Part shown: piece after piece, positions 29,576 to 41,075 of the stretch
Numbering within the stretch: the stretch's first letter is position 1
Layout of the letters: the number at the start of each line of letters is the position of its first letter
Source: Colwellia sp. PAMC 21821
GTDB lineage: Bacteria > Pseudomonadota > Gammaproteobacteria > Enterobacterales > Alteromonadaceae
Length of the DNA: 64,000 bases
Direction of reading: 5' to 3'
Assembly (NCBI RefSeq): GCF_002077175.1
Contig: NZ_CP014943.1
Location: 1,612,001-1,676,000, forward strand
The notes under the pieces: model-generated
Told to the model about the DNA's origin: nothing
The model's database searches: none
The model's input: only the letters and a program-made list of their open reading frames with translations
Made by a program: the position numbers and the translations under genes

Positions 29576-30346
29576 ATGAGTAGTTATCAATACAGCGATA
29601 AAAATGACGCTAAACAAAGTGCAAACTTTACTATCGACGTAGTCGCCGAAAATGCTTTACTGCTAAGTTGGCAAGCAAAAATATCGCTTACCCAACATAA
29701 TAAAATCATTGCATTACAAGCCATTATTGTAAAACAACTGGGCGAACAAATTCTAGAAACGGTGGCAAGTTATCATTGTTTAATGCTTTATTTTAACCCT
29801 GAACATAACACTAGCACGCAAGTGATCGAAGCAATAAAGTGTATCGCTAAAACTCATAACGTCAGTTTAGAAAAAGAACACGGTGAAACAGCAAACGTTA
29901 AAAGCCTAAATAACAATTGCATCAAAATACCGGTGTACTACGATACTGAACAAGAATGGGATTTAGCCGACGTTGCAAAGCGCTGCAATATGTCGATAGA
30001 AGACGTTATTAAACAACACAGTGCTGAAACTTATCATGGTTTTGCCTTAGGTTTTACGCCGGGTTTTTGTTACTTAGCTAGCTTACCCGAAAGCCTGCAT
30101 TTACCAAGAAAGTCCTCACCGCGCATAAAAGTACCTAAAGGTGCCGTCGCTATTGCTGAACAACAAAGTGCTATTTATCCGATTGAAAGCCCCGGTGGTT
30201 GGCATATTATAGGCCAAACGCCATTACCTATGTATGAAAGTAAAAATGGCCAGTTCAATGCCACCATTAACGTTGGGCAAAATGTACAGTTTTATGCCAT
30301 TACCAAAGCTGAATTTATAGCACTACAACAAGGTTTACCGGCATGA
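29576..30346 (+). CDS. pxpB: 5-oxoprolinase subunit PxpB
   Basis: About 256 residues from ATG 29576; ATG 29552, overlapping pxpA by 20 bases, is the alternative. This is the KipI-like subunit, with IPVYYDTEQEWDLADVAKRC, then HGFALGFTPGFCYLASL, PRKSSPRIKVPKGAVAIAEQQ and ESPGGWHIIGQTP, all near-invariant in the family. Its stop codon overlaps the pxpC start by four bases, so the two are translationally coupled. It acts as the heterodimer partner of PxpC in the ATP-dependent 5-oxoprolinase. Confidence 0.92.
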   Translation: MSSYQYSDKNDAKQSANFTIDVVAENALLLSWQAKISLTQHNKIIALQAIIVKQLGEQILETVASYHCLMLYFNPEHNTSTQVIEAIKCIAKTHNVSLEKEHGETANVKSLNNNCIKIPVYYDTEQEWDLADVAKRCNMSIEDVIKQHSAETYHGFALGFTPGFCYLASLPESLHLPRKSSPRIKVPKGAVAIAEQQSAIYPIESPGGWHIIGQTPLPMYESKNGQFNATINVGQNVQFYAITKAEFIALQQGLPA

Positions 30347-31296
30347 GCCAACATTATCTTGAAATTATCAGCATAAATGGTCAGGCAAGTATTCAAGATC
30401 TTGGCCGCCTCAATGCACAGCATTTAGGATTTAGCGCCAGTGGCGCCGCCGACGAATTCGCTTTTCTTAGCGCTAATAAGCTTATTAACGATAAATTAAC
30501 GGCCAATGACATAAGTGTCGCGCAGGACAATAAACAACGTCATTGTGCAACCATTGAAATTACGCTTGGGCAAGTCAGTTTCGAAGCCAAAGCGGCTTGC
30601 ATAATTGCGATAACGGGAGCAGATTGCCAAGCGACAATTAATAATGTCGCCGTTAAACCCTGGCAATGTTACCAACTAAAAACTGGCGATATACTTGATT
30701 TTGCCATGCCCAAAAACGGTTTGCATAGTTATCTGGCGGTATTCGGTGGATTTACCTGCCAAAAAGCACAACAAGCCTGGTTAGGAAGCTACGCTCAAAC
30801 GAACAATGAAATGGCTTTAGGTTTTACAGGCGAAAAATTAACGGTTGGCAGTAAACTGTATTTTTCAGTCCAAACAAAAGCGTTAACTCAGCTAGCATCA
30901 GCGCAACCAAGTAAGCTAAAAGAAGCAAACAAGCCATTTACCGCACCCACTCAGTTTTACGCTCAGCAACATCTAACCATACGGATGATGCCCAGTAGCT
31001 TATTTTTACAAATGAGTAGCGCGCAACAACAACGATTTTTGAGCACCGAATATATTATTTCACCTGATAGCAATCGCATGGGTTATCGTCTTGGCGTTTC
31101 GCATTCACAATCCTATACACCAACGTTACCCAATGCATCAGTCAACGAAAAAATACTTTCTGAGCAATTACGCAGCCGTTGTTTATTATCAATGCCAGTG
31201 ACTTACGGCATGGTGCAATTTCCTGATAACGAACAACCTATAGTATTAATGAAAGAGCGACAAACCATGGGGGGTATCCGGTGCTTGGTACCGTAA
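30343..31296 (+). CDS. pxpC: 5-oxoprolinase subunit PxpC, frameshifted near the 3' end
   Basis: A 317-residue KipA/biotin-dependent carboxylase-like subunit. SINGQASIQDLGRLNAQHLGFSASGAAD and SPDSNRMGYRLG are typical. The open frame ends at 31296 just after ERQTMGG. The next residues of the family (Y-P-x-L-G-T-V) are encoded in the -1 frame and run to a stop at 31418. The break lies at the six-G run 31269-31274 in the heptamer GGGGGGT, so either one G is missing (mutation or sequencing error) or ribosomes slip by -1. The rest of the protein is intact, so some function may survive. Confidence 0.85.
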   Translation: MSQHYLEIISINGQASIQDLGRLNAQHLGFSASGAADEFAFLSANKLINDKLTANDISVAQDNKQRHCATIEITLGQVSFEAKAACIIAITGADCQATINNVAVKPWQCYQLKTGDILDFAMPKNGLHSYLAVFGGFTCQKAQQAWLGSYAQTNNEMALGFTGEKLTVGSKLYFSVQTKALTQLASAQPSKLKEANKPFTAPTQFYAQQHLTIRMMPSSLFLQMSSAQQQRFLSTEYIISPDSNRMGYRLGVSHSQSYTPTLPNASVNEKILSEQLRSRCLLSMPVTYGMVQFPDNEQPIVLMKERQTMGGIRCLVP

Positions 31297-31418
31297 TGCA
31301 AACTGACTTATTTAGATTAAGCCAAATGCGTCCAGGCGAAAAAATTAACTTCACTTTAATTAACCATCAACAAGCCCAACAACAATTAATGGCATTTTAC
31401 CAAAAGTTCCGCTCATAA
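31275..31418 (+). other. displaced C-terminal segment of PxpC (-1 frame)
   Basis: In the -1 frame this reads YPVLGTVMQTDLFRLSQM followed by RPGEKINFTLINHQQAQQQ and ends KFRS at a TAA (31416-31418). This is the expected PxpC C-terminus (GTV, DL.RL.Q.RPG), continuous with the frame that breaks at the G-run. A short imperfect stem, CGGT/ACCG, follows the heptamer; no strong frameshift stimulator was seen. Confidence 0.8.
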
Positions 31419-31532
31419 TTCTTATCAAGGCACGTTTCAGAGCTTTAATCGAAGTGTTTAAAGGTAGAATGGCGATCAATAAAAGATTAGAATAACGCCC
31501 GCTTTACGATTTAGTCTTACGCAGGTGTTTTT

Positions 31533-32138
31533 TTGTTATTAATGATCGACAATTACGACTCTTTTACTTTCAACCTAGTCCATTATTTTCAGGCGCTAGG
31601 ACAGCAAGTTAAAGTGTGTAGAAACGATGAAATAAGCTTAGATGCAATCGAAGCGTTAGCGCCCCAATATATTGTTATTTCACCCGGTCCTTGCGACCCA
31701 GATGCTGCCGGCTTGTCACTCGCGATAATCGAAAGATTTAAAGGTCGCATTGCCATACTTGGCGTTTGCTTAGGTCATCAATGCATCGCCCAGCACTTTG
31801 GCGCTAAAGTCATTAAAGCGAAGAAAGTTATGCACGGTAAAACCAGTATCATTAACCATAATGAACAGGGATTATTTGCCGCTTTAAAGCAGCCATTAAC
31901 GGTCACGCGATATCATTCGTTAATTGTAGATATAAACTCTTTGCCTGATGAGCTAGAAATAACCGCTTGGGTCACTGAAAATGGTCAGCAAGAGATCATG
32001 GCCTTACAACATAAACAATTAGCCATCGCCAGTGTGCAATTTCATCCTGAATCTGTGTTAACAGAACAAGGTCATCAATTATTACAAAATTTTATTGACC
32101 AATATGCAAATCAAATAGATGATAATAATAGCGCCTAA
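31533..32138 (+). CDS. pabA: glutamine amidotransferase of aminodeoxychorismate/anthranilate synthase
   Basis: A 201-residue class-I glutamine amidotransferase. [19 protein letters not shown] mirrors the start of E. coli PabA, supporting the TTG start at 31533. The nucleophile is in [14 protein letters not shown] and the His-Glu pair in [14 protein letters not shown]. It supplies ammonia to PabB (or TrpE) to make 4-amino-4-deoxychorismate for folate. The gene next to HDOD and ast genes is the usual placement of pabA in related Alteromonadales. No pabB is present in the window. Confidence 0.88.
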   Translation: MLLMIDNYDSFTFNLVHYFQALGQQVKVCRNDEISLDAIEALAPQYIVISPGPCDPDAAGLSLAIIERFKGRIAILGVCLGHQCIAQHFGAKVIKAKKVMHGKTSIINHNEQGLFAALKQPLTVTRYHSLIVDINSLPDELEITAWVTENGQQEIMALQHKQLAIASVQFHPESVLTEQGHQLLQNFIDQYANQIDDNNSA

Positions 32139-32217
32139 TGAAATAAGCTAACAGGCCGATAACTTAGCTAACCTCACAAATTATAAACTAATAACGAAAA
32201 CCAATAATGAAGTCCTG

Positions 32218-33363
32218 ATGCAAATATTTGAAAATAATAAATTAGTTAAGCCTATTTACAGTCGTGTGCTCAGTCTCGCGATCAGTAAAGATTTTGCCAA
32301 TCAAAAAAATGGCAAAATAAATATGTCTCAGCATCAAGACAGTGAGCAGTTTAACCGCCGACGAGAGTTATTAGCGGTAGAAGAAGAAGCACACAAAAAT
32401 AAAATTATCCAAGCGCACGGCCAAGAACACTTTAAAACACAGGTGAAAAATAAATTTTTTAAGCGTGTCGATATCCAAGTTAATAAAGAGTTTGATAATA
32501 AAGAAAATCTCTACTTGAATGTGCTAAAAATAGAAGATGCCGCCCCTTCTATTATGGAAATACTGGCAGTAAAAGCAGCCAGTATTAATCGCATTACACC
32601 TTTAGCTAAATCACTGCCTTGGCTTTGTAGTGAATTAATTAACTTGGTTAATAAACCCCAATACCGTAAACGCTCTGACATACAAGTAACTGAGCCAAAC
32701 TTAGCGCTAAGTTATGTTGGCTTAGATAACCTTAAATTGGTTATGCCAACATTTATGCTAAAGCATTGGTTACCCACTAGCACCTCACCTTATCCGCTAA
32801 TGAAACGTAAACTATGGAACGATAGTTTATCTATTGCGCTAGCGTCTCAGTTATTAGCCAAAGAACAAGGTCTAGATGAATTCACTGCCTTTACAGCTGG
32901 CATGTTAAGCAATTTAGGCTTATTAGCAGTCACCCGTGGTTTTTTAAATACTTATAGCAGTCTCTATACACAAGAGCTAAAAGCAGCTTATGACAGTAAA
33001 GATAAAAAACTACACGACATATTAGTGACGCTCGATACCGCACCAGAATTATTACTAGAACAACTACTACTACGCAGCAGTAACGTGGCTGCAGATATGG
33101 TCGAACTCATGCGTTTTGATCGTTTACAAATTACTGAGCCGTTATTTGATCTTGCCTACGCAACTGACATAAATCACATGTGTCCAATTGCTAAGTTAGT
33201 CACTAAAGCCAAAGCTTATGTTGCGTTTAGAGGCTTAGCAAAAGAAAACCTCATCAGCACAGAAGAAGCAAAAATATTGCTAACCGCAGGTCGATTGACA
33301 AAAAATGACATAGCCTTATTAAAGAAAAGCGATATTGATCACATAAAGCTAATTTTTAATTAA
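32218..33363 (+). CDS. HDOD domain-containing protein
   Basis: A 381-residue cytoplasmic protein. The first 110 residues are charged and probably helical. Residues 115-340 resemble an HDOD domain, a degenerate HD fold, with SIMEILAVKAASINRITPLAKSLP, WNDSLSIALASQLLAKEQGLDEFTAFTAGMLSNLG and a helical end. HDOD proteins lack the metal-binding HD pair and act in signalling. ATG 32218 is the longest start; ATG 32320 (MSQHQDSEQ) is possible. It sits between pabA and astC, a conserved slot in related genomes. Its role is unknown. Confidence 0.72.
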   Translation: MQIFENNKLVKPIYSRVLSLAISKDFANQKNGKINMSQHQDSEQFNRRRELLAVEEEAHKNKIIQAHGQEHFKTQVKNKFFKRVDIQVNKEFDNKENLYLNVLKIEDAAPSIMEILAVKAASINRITPLAKSLPWLCSELINLVNKPQYRKRSDIQVTEPNLALSYVGLDNLKLVMPTFMLKHWLPTSTSPYPLMKRKLWNDSLSIALASQLLAKEQGLDEFTAFTAGMLSNLGLLAVTRGFLNTYSSLYTQELKAAYDSKDKKLHDILVTLDTAPELLLEQLLLRSSNVAADMVELMRFDRLQITEPLFDLAYATDINHMCPIAKLVTKAKAYVAFRGLAKENLISTEEAKILLTAGRLTKNDIALLKKSDIDHIKLIFN

Positions 33364-35047
<1,684 letters not shown>

Positions 35048-35118
35048 GCCTTCCTTTATTATAGCGTTCAAATACCGTTGACTATGACGGTGTTTGAACG
35101 TCTCATTGAGAGTTTTCT

Positions 35119-36135
35119 ATGATTATTATTCGCCCTATTCAAAGCAGTGATTACGATGCACTTCATCGCATTGCTGTGGAGTCAGGACACGGTTTCACCT
35201 CACTACCGGTCAACGAAAAACTGCTGAAAAATCGCATTTCTCACGCGGAAGCTTCTTTCAACAGCTCAGTTACTGAGCCAGGTAATGAAGGTTACCTGTT
35301 TGTTATGGAAGACACCAAAACGGGTGCAGTAGTTGGCACGAGTGGCATTGAAGCGGCTGTTGGTCTAGATGATGCATTTTACCATTACCATTTAGGTAAG
35401 GTCGTGCACAGCTCTCGTGAGCTTAATATTTACAACACCGTTGAAACATTATCTTTATGTAATGACTATACTGGCGCCTCTGAAATTTGTACTTTATTTT
35501 TGAGCGAAAGTCACCGTAAAAACCGTAACGGACGCTTGTTATCGCGTTTTCGCTTTCTATTTATGGCCGAGCACACCGAACGTTTTGCTGAAACGGTTAT
35601 CGCAGAAATGCGCGGTGTTTCGGACGAAGATGGCGCATCTCCATTTTGGAAATGGTTAGAAGAGCATTTCTTTTCGCTCGATTTCCCCACGGCTGACTAC
35701 CTTACAGGTATAGGTAAAAAAGTATTTATTGCTGAATTAATGCCTAAGTATCCAATTTACGTTAATTTGTTGAGCAAAGAAGCGCAAAAAGTTATCAACA
35801 AGGTACATCCAAAAACAGTACCCGCATTAAGATTACTTGAAGCTGAAGGCTTCTCACGTCGTGGTTACGTTGATATTTTTGATGCCGGCCCAACGGTTGA
35901 AACGCAAACAGCCTTAGTGAAAACTGTACGTCAGAGCCAAAAATGCCAAGTCATCATTGGTGATGTCGTAAACGATAATAAATATATTATTTGTAATGAC
36001 AAAGTTGCAGATTTTAGAGCAACGCAAGCACCCATTTTATTACGAGAAACCGCCAAACAAGTGGTGATATCACAGGCGGTTGCAGATGCGCTAATGGTTA
36101 TTGAAGGAGACTGGGTGCGCCTAGTTTCAAATTAA
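35119..36135 (+). CDS. astA: arginine N-succinyltransferase
   Basis: A 338-residue protein (E. coli AstA 344). IIIRPIQSSDYDALHRIAVESGHGFTSLP and VGTSGIEAAVGL open the GNAT-like fold; ICTLFLSESHRKNRNGRLLSRFRFLF and FIAELMPKYPIYVNLL are family hallmarks. It joins succinyl-CoA to the alpha-amino group of arginine, the first step of the AST catabolic route. It follows astC by 71 bases and precedes astD by 56, in the same orientation. A second, beta-subunit-type copy is not seen. Confidence 0.95.
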   Translation: MIIIRPIQSSDYDALHRIAVESGHGFTSLPVNEKLLKNRISHAEASFNSSVTEPGNEGYLFVMEDTKTGAVVGTSGIEAAVGLDDAFYHYHLGKVVHSSRELNIYNTVETLSLCNDYTGASEICTLFLSESHRKNRNGRLLSRFRFLFMAEHTERFAETVIAEMRGVSDEDGASPFWKWLEEHFFSLDFPTADYLTGIGKKVFIAELMPKYPIYVNLLSKEAQKVINKVHPKTVPALRLLEAEGFSRRGYVDIFDAGPTVETQTALVKTVRQSQKCQVIIGDVVNDNKYIICNDKVADFRATQAPILLRETAKQVVISQAVADALMVIEGDWVRLVSN

Positions 36136-36188
36136 GCATTAAGCATTAAGCAAAACTAATTACTCGCGATACACGCGCAGAGGAATAA

Positions 36189-37664
<1,476 letters not shown>

Positions 37665-37705
37665 ACAGAAAAATTTACGCTTAATGAAATACTACTGCCC
37701 ATTAA

Positions 37706-37733
37706 AAAAAGCTGGGATCCGTCCCAGCTTTTT
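37706..37733 (+). terminator. rho-independent terminator of the ast run
   Basis: Stem AAAAAGCTGGGA/TCCCAGCTTTTT with a four-base loop TCCG, 41 bases past astD. It separates the ast run from the DUF1338 gene. Confidence 0.88.
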
Positions 37734-37955
37734 CAAGAATATCGATCAAATATAGTCGCTAACCCTGAGTGTCTATCCATCACGCTATCCTAAATATTAT
37801 CTTCTTAACGAGAAAATACCTGAGTTAAATACTTAGCTATTGAATAAGTTAAAAACCTTTTTGAAGAATAAATAGCCTTGCATATCACTCAACCGATTTT
37901 AGTATTCGACTTTAGCAATCGACAAAAATTTAATTTATACATTTAGGAAATACCC

Positions 37956-38750
37956 ATGACTCCCGTTAAAAATTTATTTAACAATATTTGGCAAAACTAC
38001 TTAGAAGTTACACCGTCAGCTGACAAAGTACATAAACTTTTAAGCACTGGTGACGAGCTAATCAACGACCACGTTGCTTACCGTACCTTTAATATTGCTA
38101 AAGTTAATATCGCTAAAATTTCAGCACACTTGCTTAACTTAGGTTACAAAGAATGTGGTGAATATCATTTTGAAGCCAAAAAACTCTATGCAAAGCACTT
38201 TGAGCACACTGACACTAATTTACCGAAAGTATTTATCAGTGAACTATTAGTAGAAGAGTTTTCTCCACGTGTACAAGCCATCATCGAAAAAATGGTCGCT
38301 GGTATAAACGAAGCGGATATTAACGTTGAAAGCTTTTTATACTCAGGTACGCATTGGCAAGTGAGCCACCAAGAATACTTAGATTTACTCGCCGAAAGCG
38401 AATATGCAGCATGGGTTGCAGCCTGGGGCTACCGCGCTAACCATTTCACGGTAAGCATTAACCACTTAACAAACTATGATTCAATTGAAGCCGTGAATGA
38501 AGCCGTTAAAGCCGGTGGTTTTACGCTAAATACTACAGGTGGTGAAATCAAAGGTGATGAAGCCGTTAAATTAGAGCAATCTTCTACTATGGCCGATCAC
38601 GTGTTAGTTGAGTTTTCTGATAAAACCGTTGCTATTCCAAGCTGTTTTTACGAGTTTGCCAAACGCTATCCGATGGAAAATGGCGAGTTGTACACGGGGT
38701 TTGTGGCTGCTTCTGCCGATAAAATCTTTGAAAGTACTAACGCTGCTTAA
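37956..38750 (+). CDS. DUF1338 protein, 2-oxoadipate dioxygenase/decarboxylase-like
   Basis: A 264-residue cytoplasmic protein with the VOC-like DUF1338 fold. DHVAYRTFNI at the N-terminus, RVQAIIEKM, WVAAWGYRANHFTVSINHL in the centre and VEFSDKTVAIPSCFYEFAKRYP near the end are family motifs, with His and Glu residues placed to bind Fe(II). Characterised members (HglS) convert 2-oxoadipate to 2-hydroxyglutarate in lysine catabolism; this is a short form, so that activity is inferred. It sits behind the ast genes but after a terminator, so it has its own promoter in the 291-base gap. Confidence 0.8.
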   Translation: MTPVKNLFNNIWQNYLEVTPSADKVHKLLSTGDELINDHVAYRTFNIAKVNIAKISAHLLNLGYKECGEYHFEAKKLYAKHFEHTDTNLPKVFISELLVEEFSPRVQAIIEKMVAGINEADINVESFLYSGTHWQVSHQEYLDLLAESEYAAWVAAWGYRANHFTVSINHLTNYDSIEAVNEAVKAGGFTLNTTGGEIKGDEAVKLEQSSTMADHVLVEFSDKTVAIPSCFYEFAKRYPMENGELYTGFVAASADKIFESTNAA

Positions 38751-38764
38751 ATAAACGATAAACC

Positions 38765-38811
38765 AGTTCACCAAAAGCTACATGGGTTTTGGTGAACTTT
38801 AACTTTTTTCT
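38765..38811 (+). terminator. rho-independent terminator after DUF1338
   Basis: Perfect 12-base stem AGTTCACCAAAA/TTTTGGTGAACT with a ten-base loop, followed by a T-rich stretch. Confidence 0.8.
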
Positions 38812-38892
38812 TGCCTTTTACCTTTCTTTAACTCCAAATCGACGCCATATTGTAGTAACCTTTATACTCCATTTTTTGATGTAGATAACAAA

Positions 38893-40353
38893 TTGACTGA
38901 CTTAGAACTGGCCAACAGTGTCTTAAAAGATGTAAAAAATCAACAGCGTACTAGCGCCGCAAAAACCATCCAAGCATTATTAGATAAGAATGCTGATCTT
39001 AAAGAAAATTGGGGTGCTATAACAAGACTAGCCATATCGATAGGTGAGTTTCAATTAGCTGTACTGTGCAGCAAAAAATATTTAGCTATTTCACCAAAAG
39101 AAGCAAAACGCATTATTCAATGTGCAGCAATATTAGCAGAGTGTAGAGAAATAGAAGCAGCTATTGAACTTGTAAACCCGCTGCTGCAAGAAAAAAATAC
39201 GCCCGATGTACTGCACTTTTTAGGCACAACTCATAGCCAAATTGGCAATATCGAACTCGCTAAAAAGTACCTAGTCGAACTCGTTAAAGTAGCGCCTAAA
39301 TCAGCGATATCTTGGTTAACACTGGCTGCGATTCATCAGTTTTCAGAAAATGATGAGCTTTATACTCAAATTACCGCCGTACAACAGCAGCTAGAGCATG
39401 ACAAAAGTGCACACAATGCGCCATTTTGGTTTGCCTTAGGTAAGGCCGAACTAGACGTAAAAAATGAGCAACAGGCCTTCGACTACTTCTCGCGTGGTTG
39501 CCGTTTAATGCACAATGACAAGTCTTATATCCCTAAACAACACAGTCAATTTATTGATGATATTATCAGTCATCAAAATGCCGAATATTTAGCGACGCTG
39601 CCCAGTTTAGAGCAAGCTGAAAGCTGTCCGCCAATATTTATAATCGGTTTACCGCGCAGTGGCACAACTTTACTACAACAAATGCTAAGTGCGCATAGTG
39701 CTATTGGTCAAGGCGGCGAATTAAAGTACTTAAGTTATTCAACAGCTGAAATTGGTCAGGCTAAACTTAATAAGTTAGCCGATAACGAACCATCAGATAA
39801 CTTAGCAGTTTTTAAAAAGATACACGCTGATTATCAACACTTGCGCGCGCAGCAATTTAGCTTAGACAAACCTATGGTCGATAAAACATTAAGCCTTAAT
39901 CATCATTTAGGTTTAATAGCTAAAGTTTTCCCAAGCGCTGCGATTATTCGCATTACCAGAAACCCAGCAGATAACGCTTGGTCTTGTTTTCGTAACTTCT
40001 TCAATCAAGGTTTGGGCTGGAGCTACGACTTAGAGAATATTGCTGAGTTCTTTCATCATGAAAATCGTCTTGCTAAGCATTGGCAATCATTACTTGGCGA
40101 AAGAGTATTAGAAATTAGCTATGAAGATCTAATTAATCAGCCTGAAGCTACACTCACAAAATGCCTAAGCCATATTGGCTTAACATTTGAAGAGTCAATG
40201 CTAACCTTTTACAAAAACAATGCGCTAGTGCAAACCGCCAGTGTAGGACAAGTTAGAAAGCCTATTAATAAAGCTTCAATGAATACTAACCTTTCCGTAC
40301 AAACGCGCTTAACTGCCTTTAACGAGCGTCTGCAGAAACTAGAAAACGCTTAA
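38893..40353 (+). CDS. TPR-repeat sulfotransferase family protein
   Basis: A 486-residue protein starting at TTG 38893. Residues 1-230 contain TPR-like helix pairs (PDVLHFLGTTHSQIGNIELAKKYLVELVKVAPKSAISWLTLAAIHQF). Residues 245-470 form a sulfotransferase domain: PPIFIIGLPRSGTTLLQQML is the 5'-phosphosulfate loop, and RITRNPADNAWSCFRNFF is the 3'-phosphate-binding segment. The donor would be PAPS; the acceptor, perhaps a protein or polysaccharide, is unknown. The TPR half probably selects it. It has no signal peptide, is monocistronic and is followed by a hairpin. Confidence 0.85.
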   Translation: MTDLELANSVLKDVKNQQRTSAAKTIQALLDKNADLKENWGAITRLAISIGEFQLAVLCSKKYLAISPKEAKRIIQCAAILAECREIEAAIELVNPLLQEKNTPDVLHFLGTTHSQIGNIELAKKYLVELVKVAPKSAISWLTLAAIHQFSENDELYTQITAVQQQLEHDKSAHNAPFWFALGKAELDVKNEQQAFDYFSRGCRLMHNDKSYIPKQHSQFIDDIISHQNAEYLATLPSLEQAESCPPIFIIGLPRSGTTLLQQMLSAHSAIGQGGELKYLSYSTAEIGQAKLNKLADNEPSDNLAVFKKIHADYQHLRAQQFSLDKPMVDKTLSLNHHLGLIAKVFPSAAIIRITRNPADNAWSCFRNFFNQGLGWSYDLENIAEFFHHENRLAKHWQSLLGERVLEISYEDLINQPEATLTKCLSHIGLTFEESMLTFYKNNALVQTASVGQVRKPINKASMNTNLSVQTRLTAFNERLQKLENA

Positions 40354-40359
40354 CGGAGT

Positions 40360-40387
40360 GCGAGAGTTATACTAATATGACTCTCGC
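40360..40387 (+). terminator. probable terminator of the sulfotransferase gene
   Basis: Stem GCGAGAGT/ACTCTCGC with a 12-base loop, six bases after the stop codon; only a weak T-tract follows. Confidence 0.55.
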
Positions 40388-40426
40388 TTCTTGATTGCTC
40401 AACCACCACTACTTAGACGACTTAAA

Positions 40427-40762
40427 CTACTTAGACACGCTATTATTTTTCGCTAAATCCGTGATAGAAGTTCGATATTCACTGCGATCTAAAGTTCTTA
40501 ACATAGCATCTGCATTTTCACCATGCTGTTGAACGTAGGCCAAAATACTTACCCCATTACACTGCACATTCTTAGCGATAAATTGCTTGCTATAACCTGA
40601 AGATTTAATATTGTTATGCATTGCTGCACGATTACCGGCTAATGCGGTCATACATAATTGTGTAAAATTTGATTCATCTGCTGCTACCATTTCATTCGCT
40701 TGGCTCATCGTCGATGCAGCACCTAATATAAACATGGCTAAAACTATTTTTTTTACAGTCAT
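40427..40762 (-). CDS. DUF3718 exported protein
   Basis: A 111-residue protein with a Sec signal peptide (residues 1-22, ending SQAN). The mature part contains LCMTALAGNRAAMHNNIKSSGYSKQFIAKNVQCNG with two Cys that could form a disulfide. This matches DUF3718, found in marine Alteromonadales. It should be periplasmic or secreted. A ribosome-binding TGGAGAA lies upstream of ATG 40762. It is convergent with the sulfotransferase gene. Function is unknown. Confidence 0.8.
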   Translation of the reverse strand: MTVKKIVLAMFILGAASTMSQANEMVAADESNFTQLCMTALAGNRAAMHNNIKSSGYSKQFIAKNVQCNGVSILAYVQQHGENADAMLRTLDRSEYRTSITDLAKNNSVSK

Positions 40763-41022
40763 TTAAATTCTCCAAAGAATAATTAATTAATCGCTTGCTA
40801 GAAAGGCGATATAGCCTTGTTCATATATAGTGGCGTAAATTATAAAAATAGTTGTAACAAGCAGACTGACAAATGTAAGTAAAAAACATTATATGATGAC
40901 AGCAGACGTAGGATTATTTAACAAAAAGTTAGGTTAACTGGCTGTAATTAGACTTATTTACTCACGGATATTACAGCTCAAGACCGGATACACCCGCTTA
41001 CATTTAGTAATCTATAGACATA
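40763..41022. other. gap between DUF3718 and the receptor gene
   Basis: The gap from 40763 to 41075 is 313 bases. Apart from the receptor terminator at its right end and the presumed DUF3718 promoter at its left, I see no gene or repeat in it. Confidence 0.5.
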
Positions 41023-41049
41023 AAAAAACCTCGCTAGGCGAGGTTTTTT
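41023..41049 (-). terminator. rho-independent terminator of the TonB-dependent receptor
   Basis: Stem AAAAAACCTCGC/GCGAGGTTTTTT with a three-base loop, 27 bases past the stop codon on the minus strand. Confidence 0.88.
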
Positions 41050-41075
41050 AGGTCAGGGATTTAACAAATCCTTAA

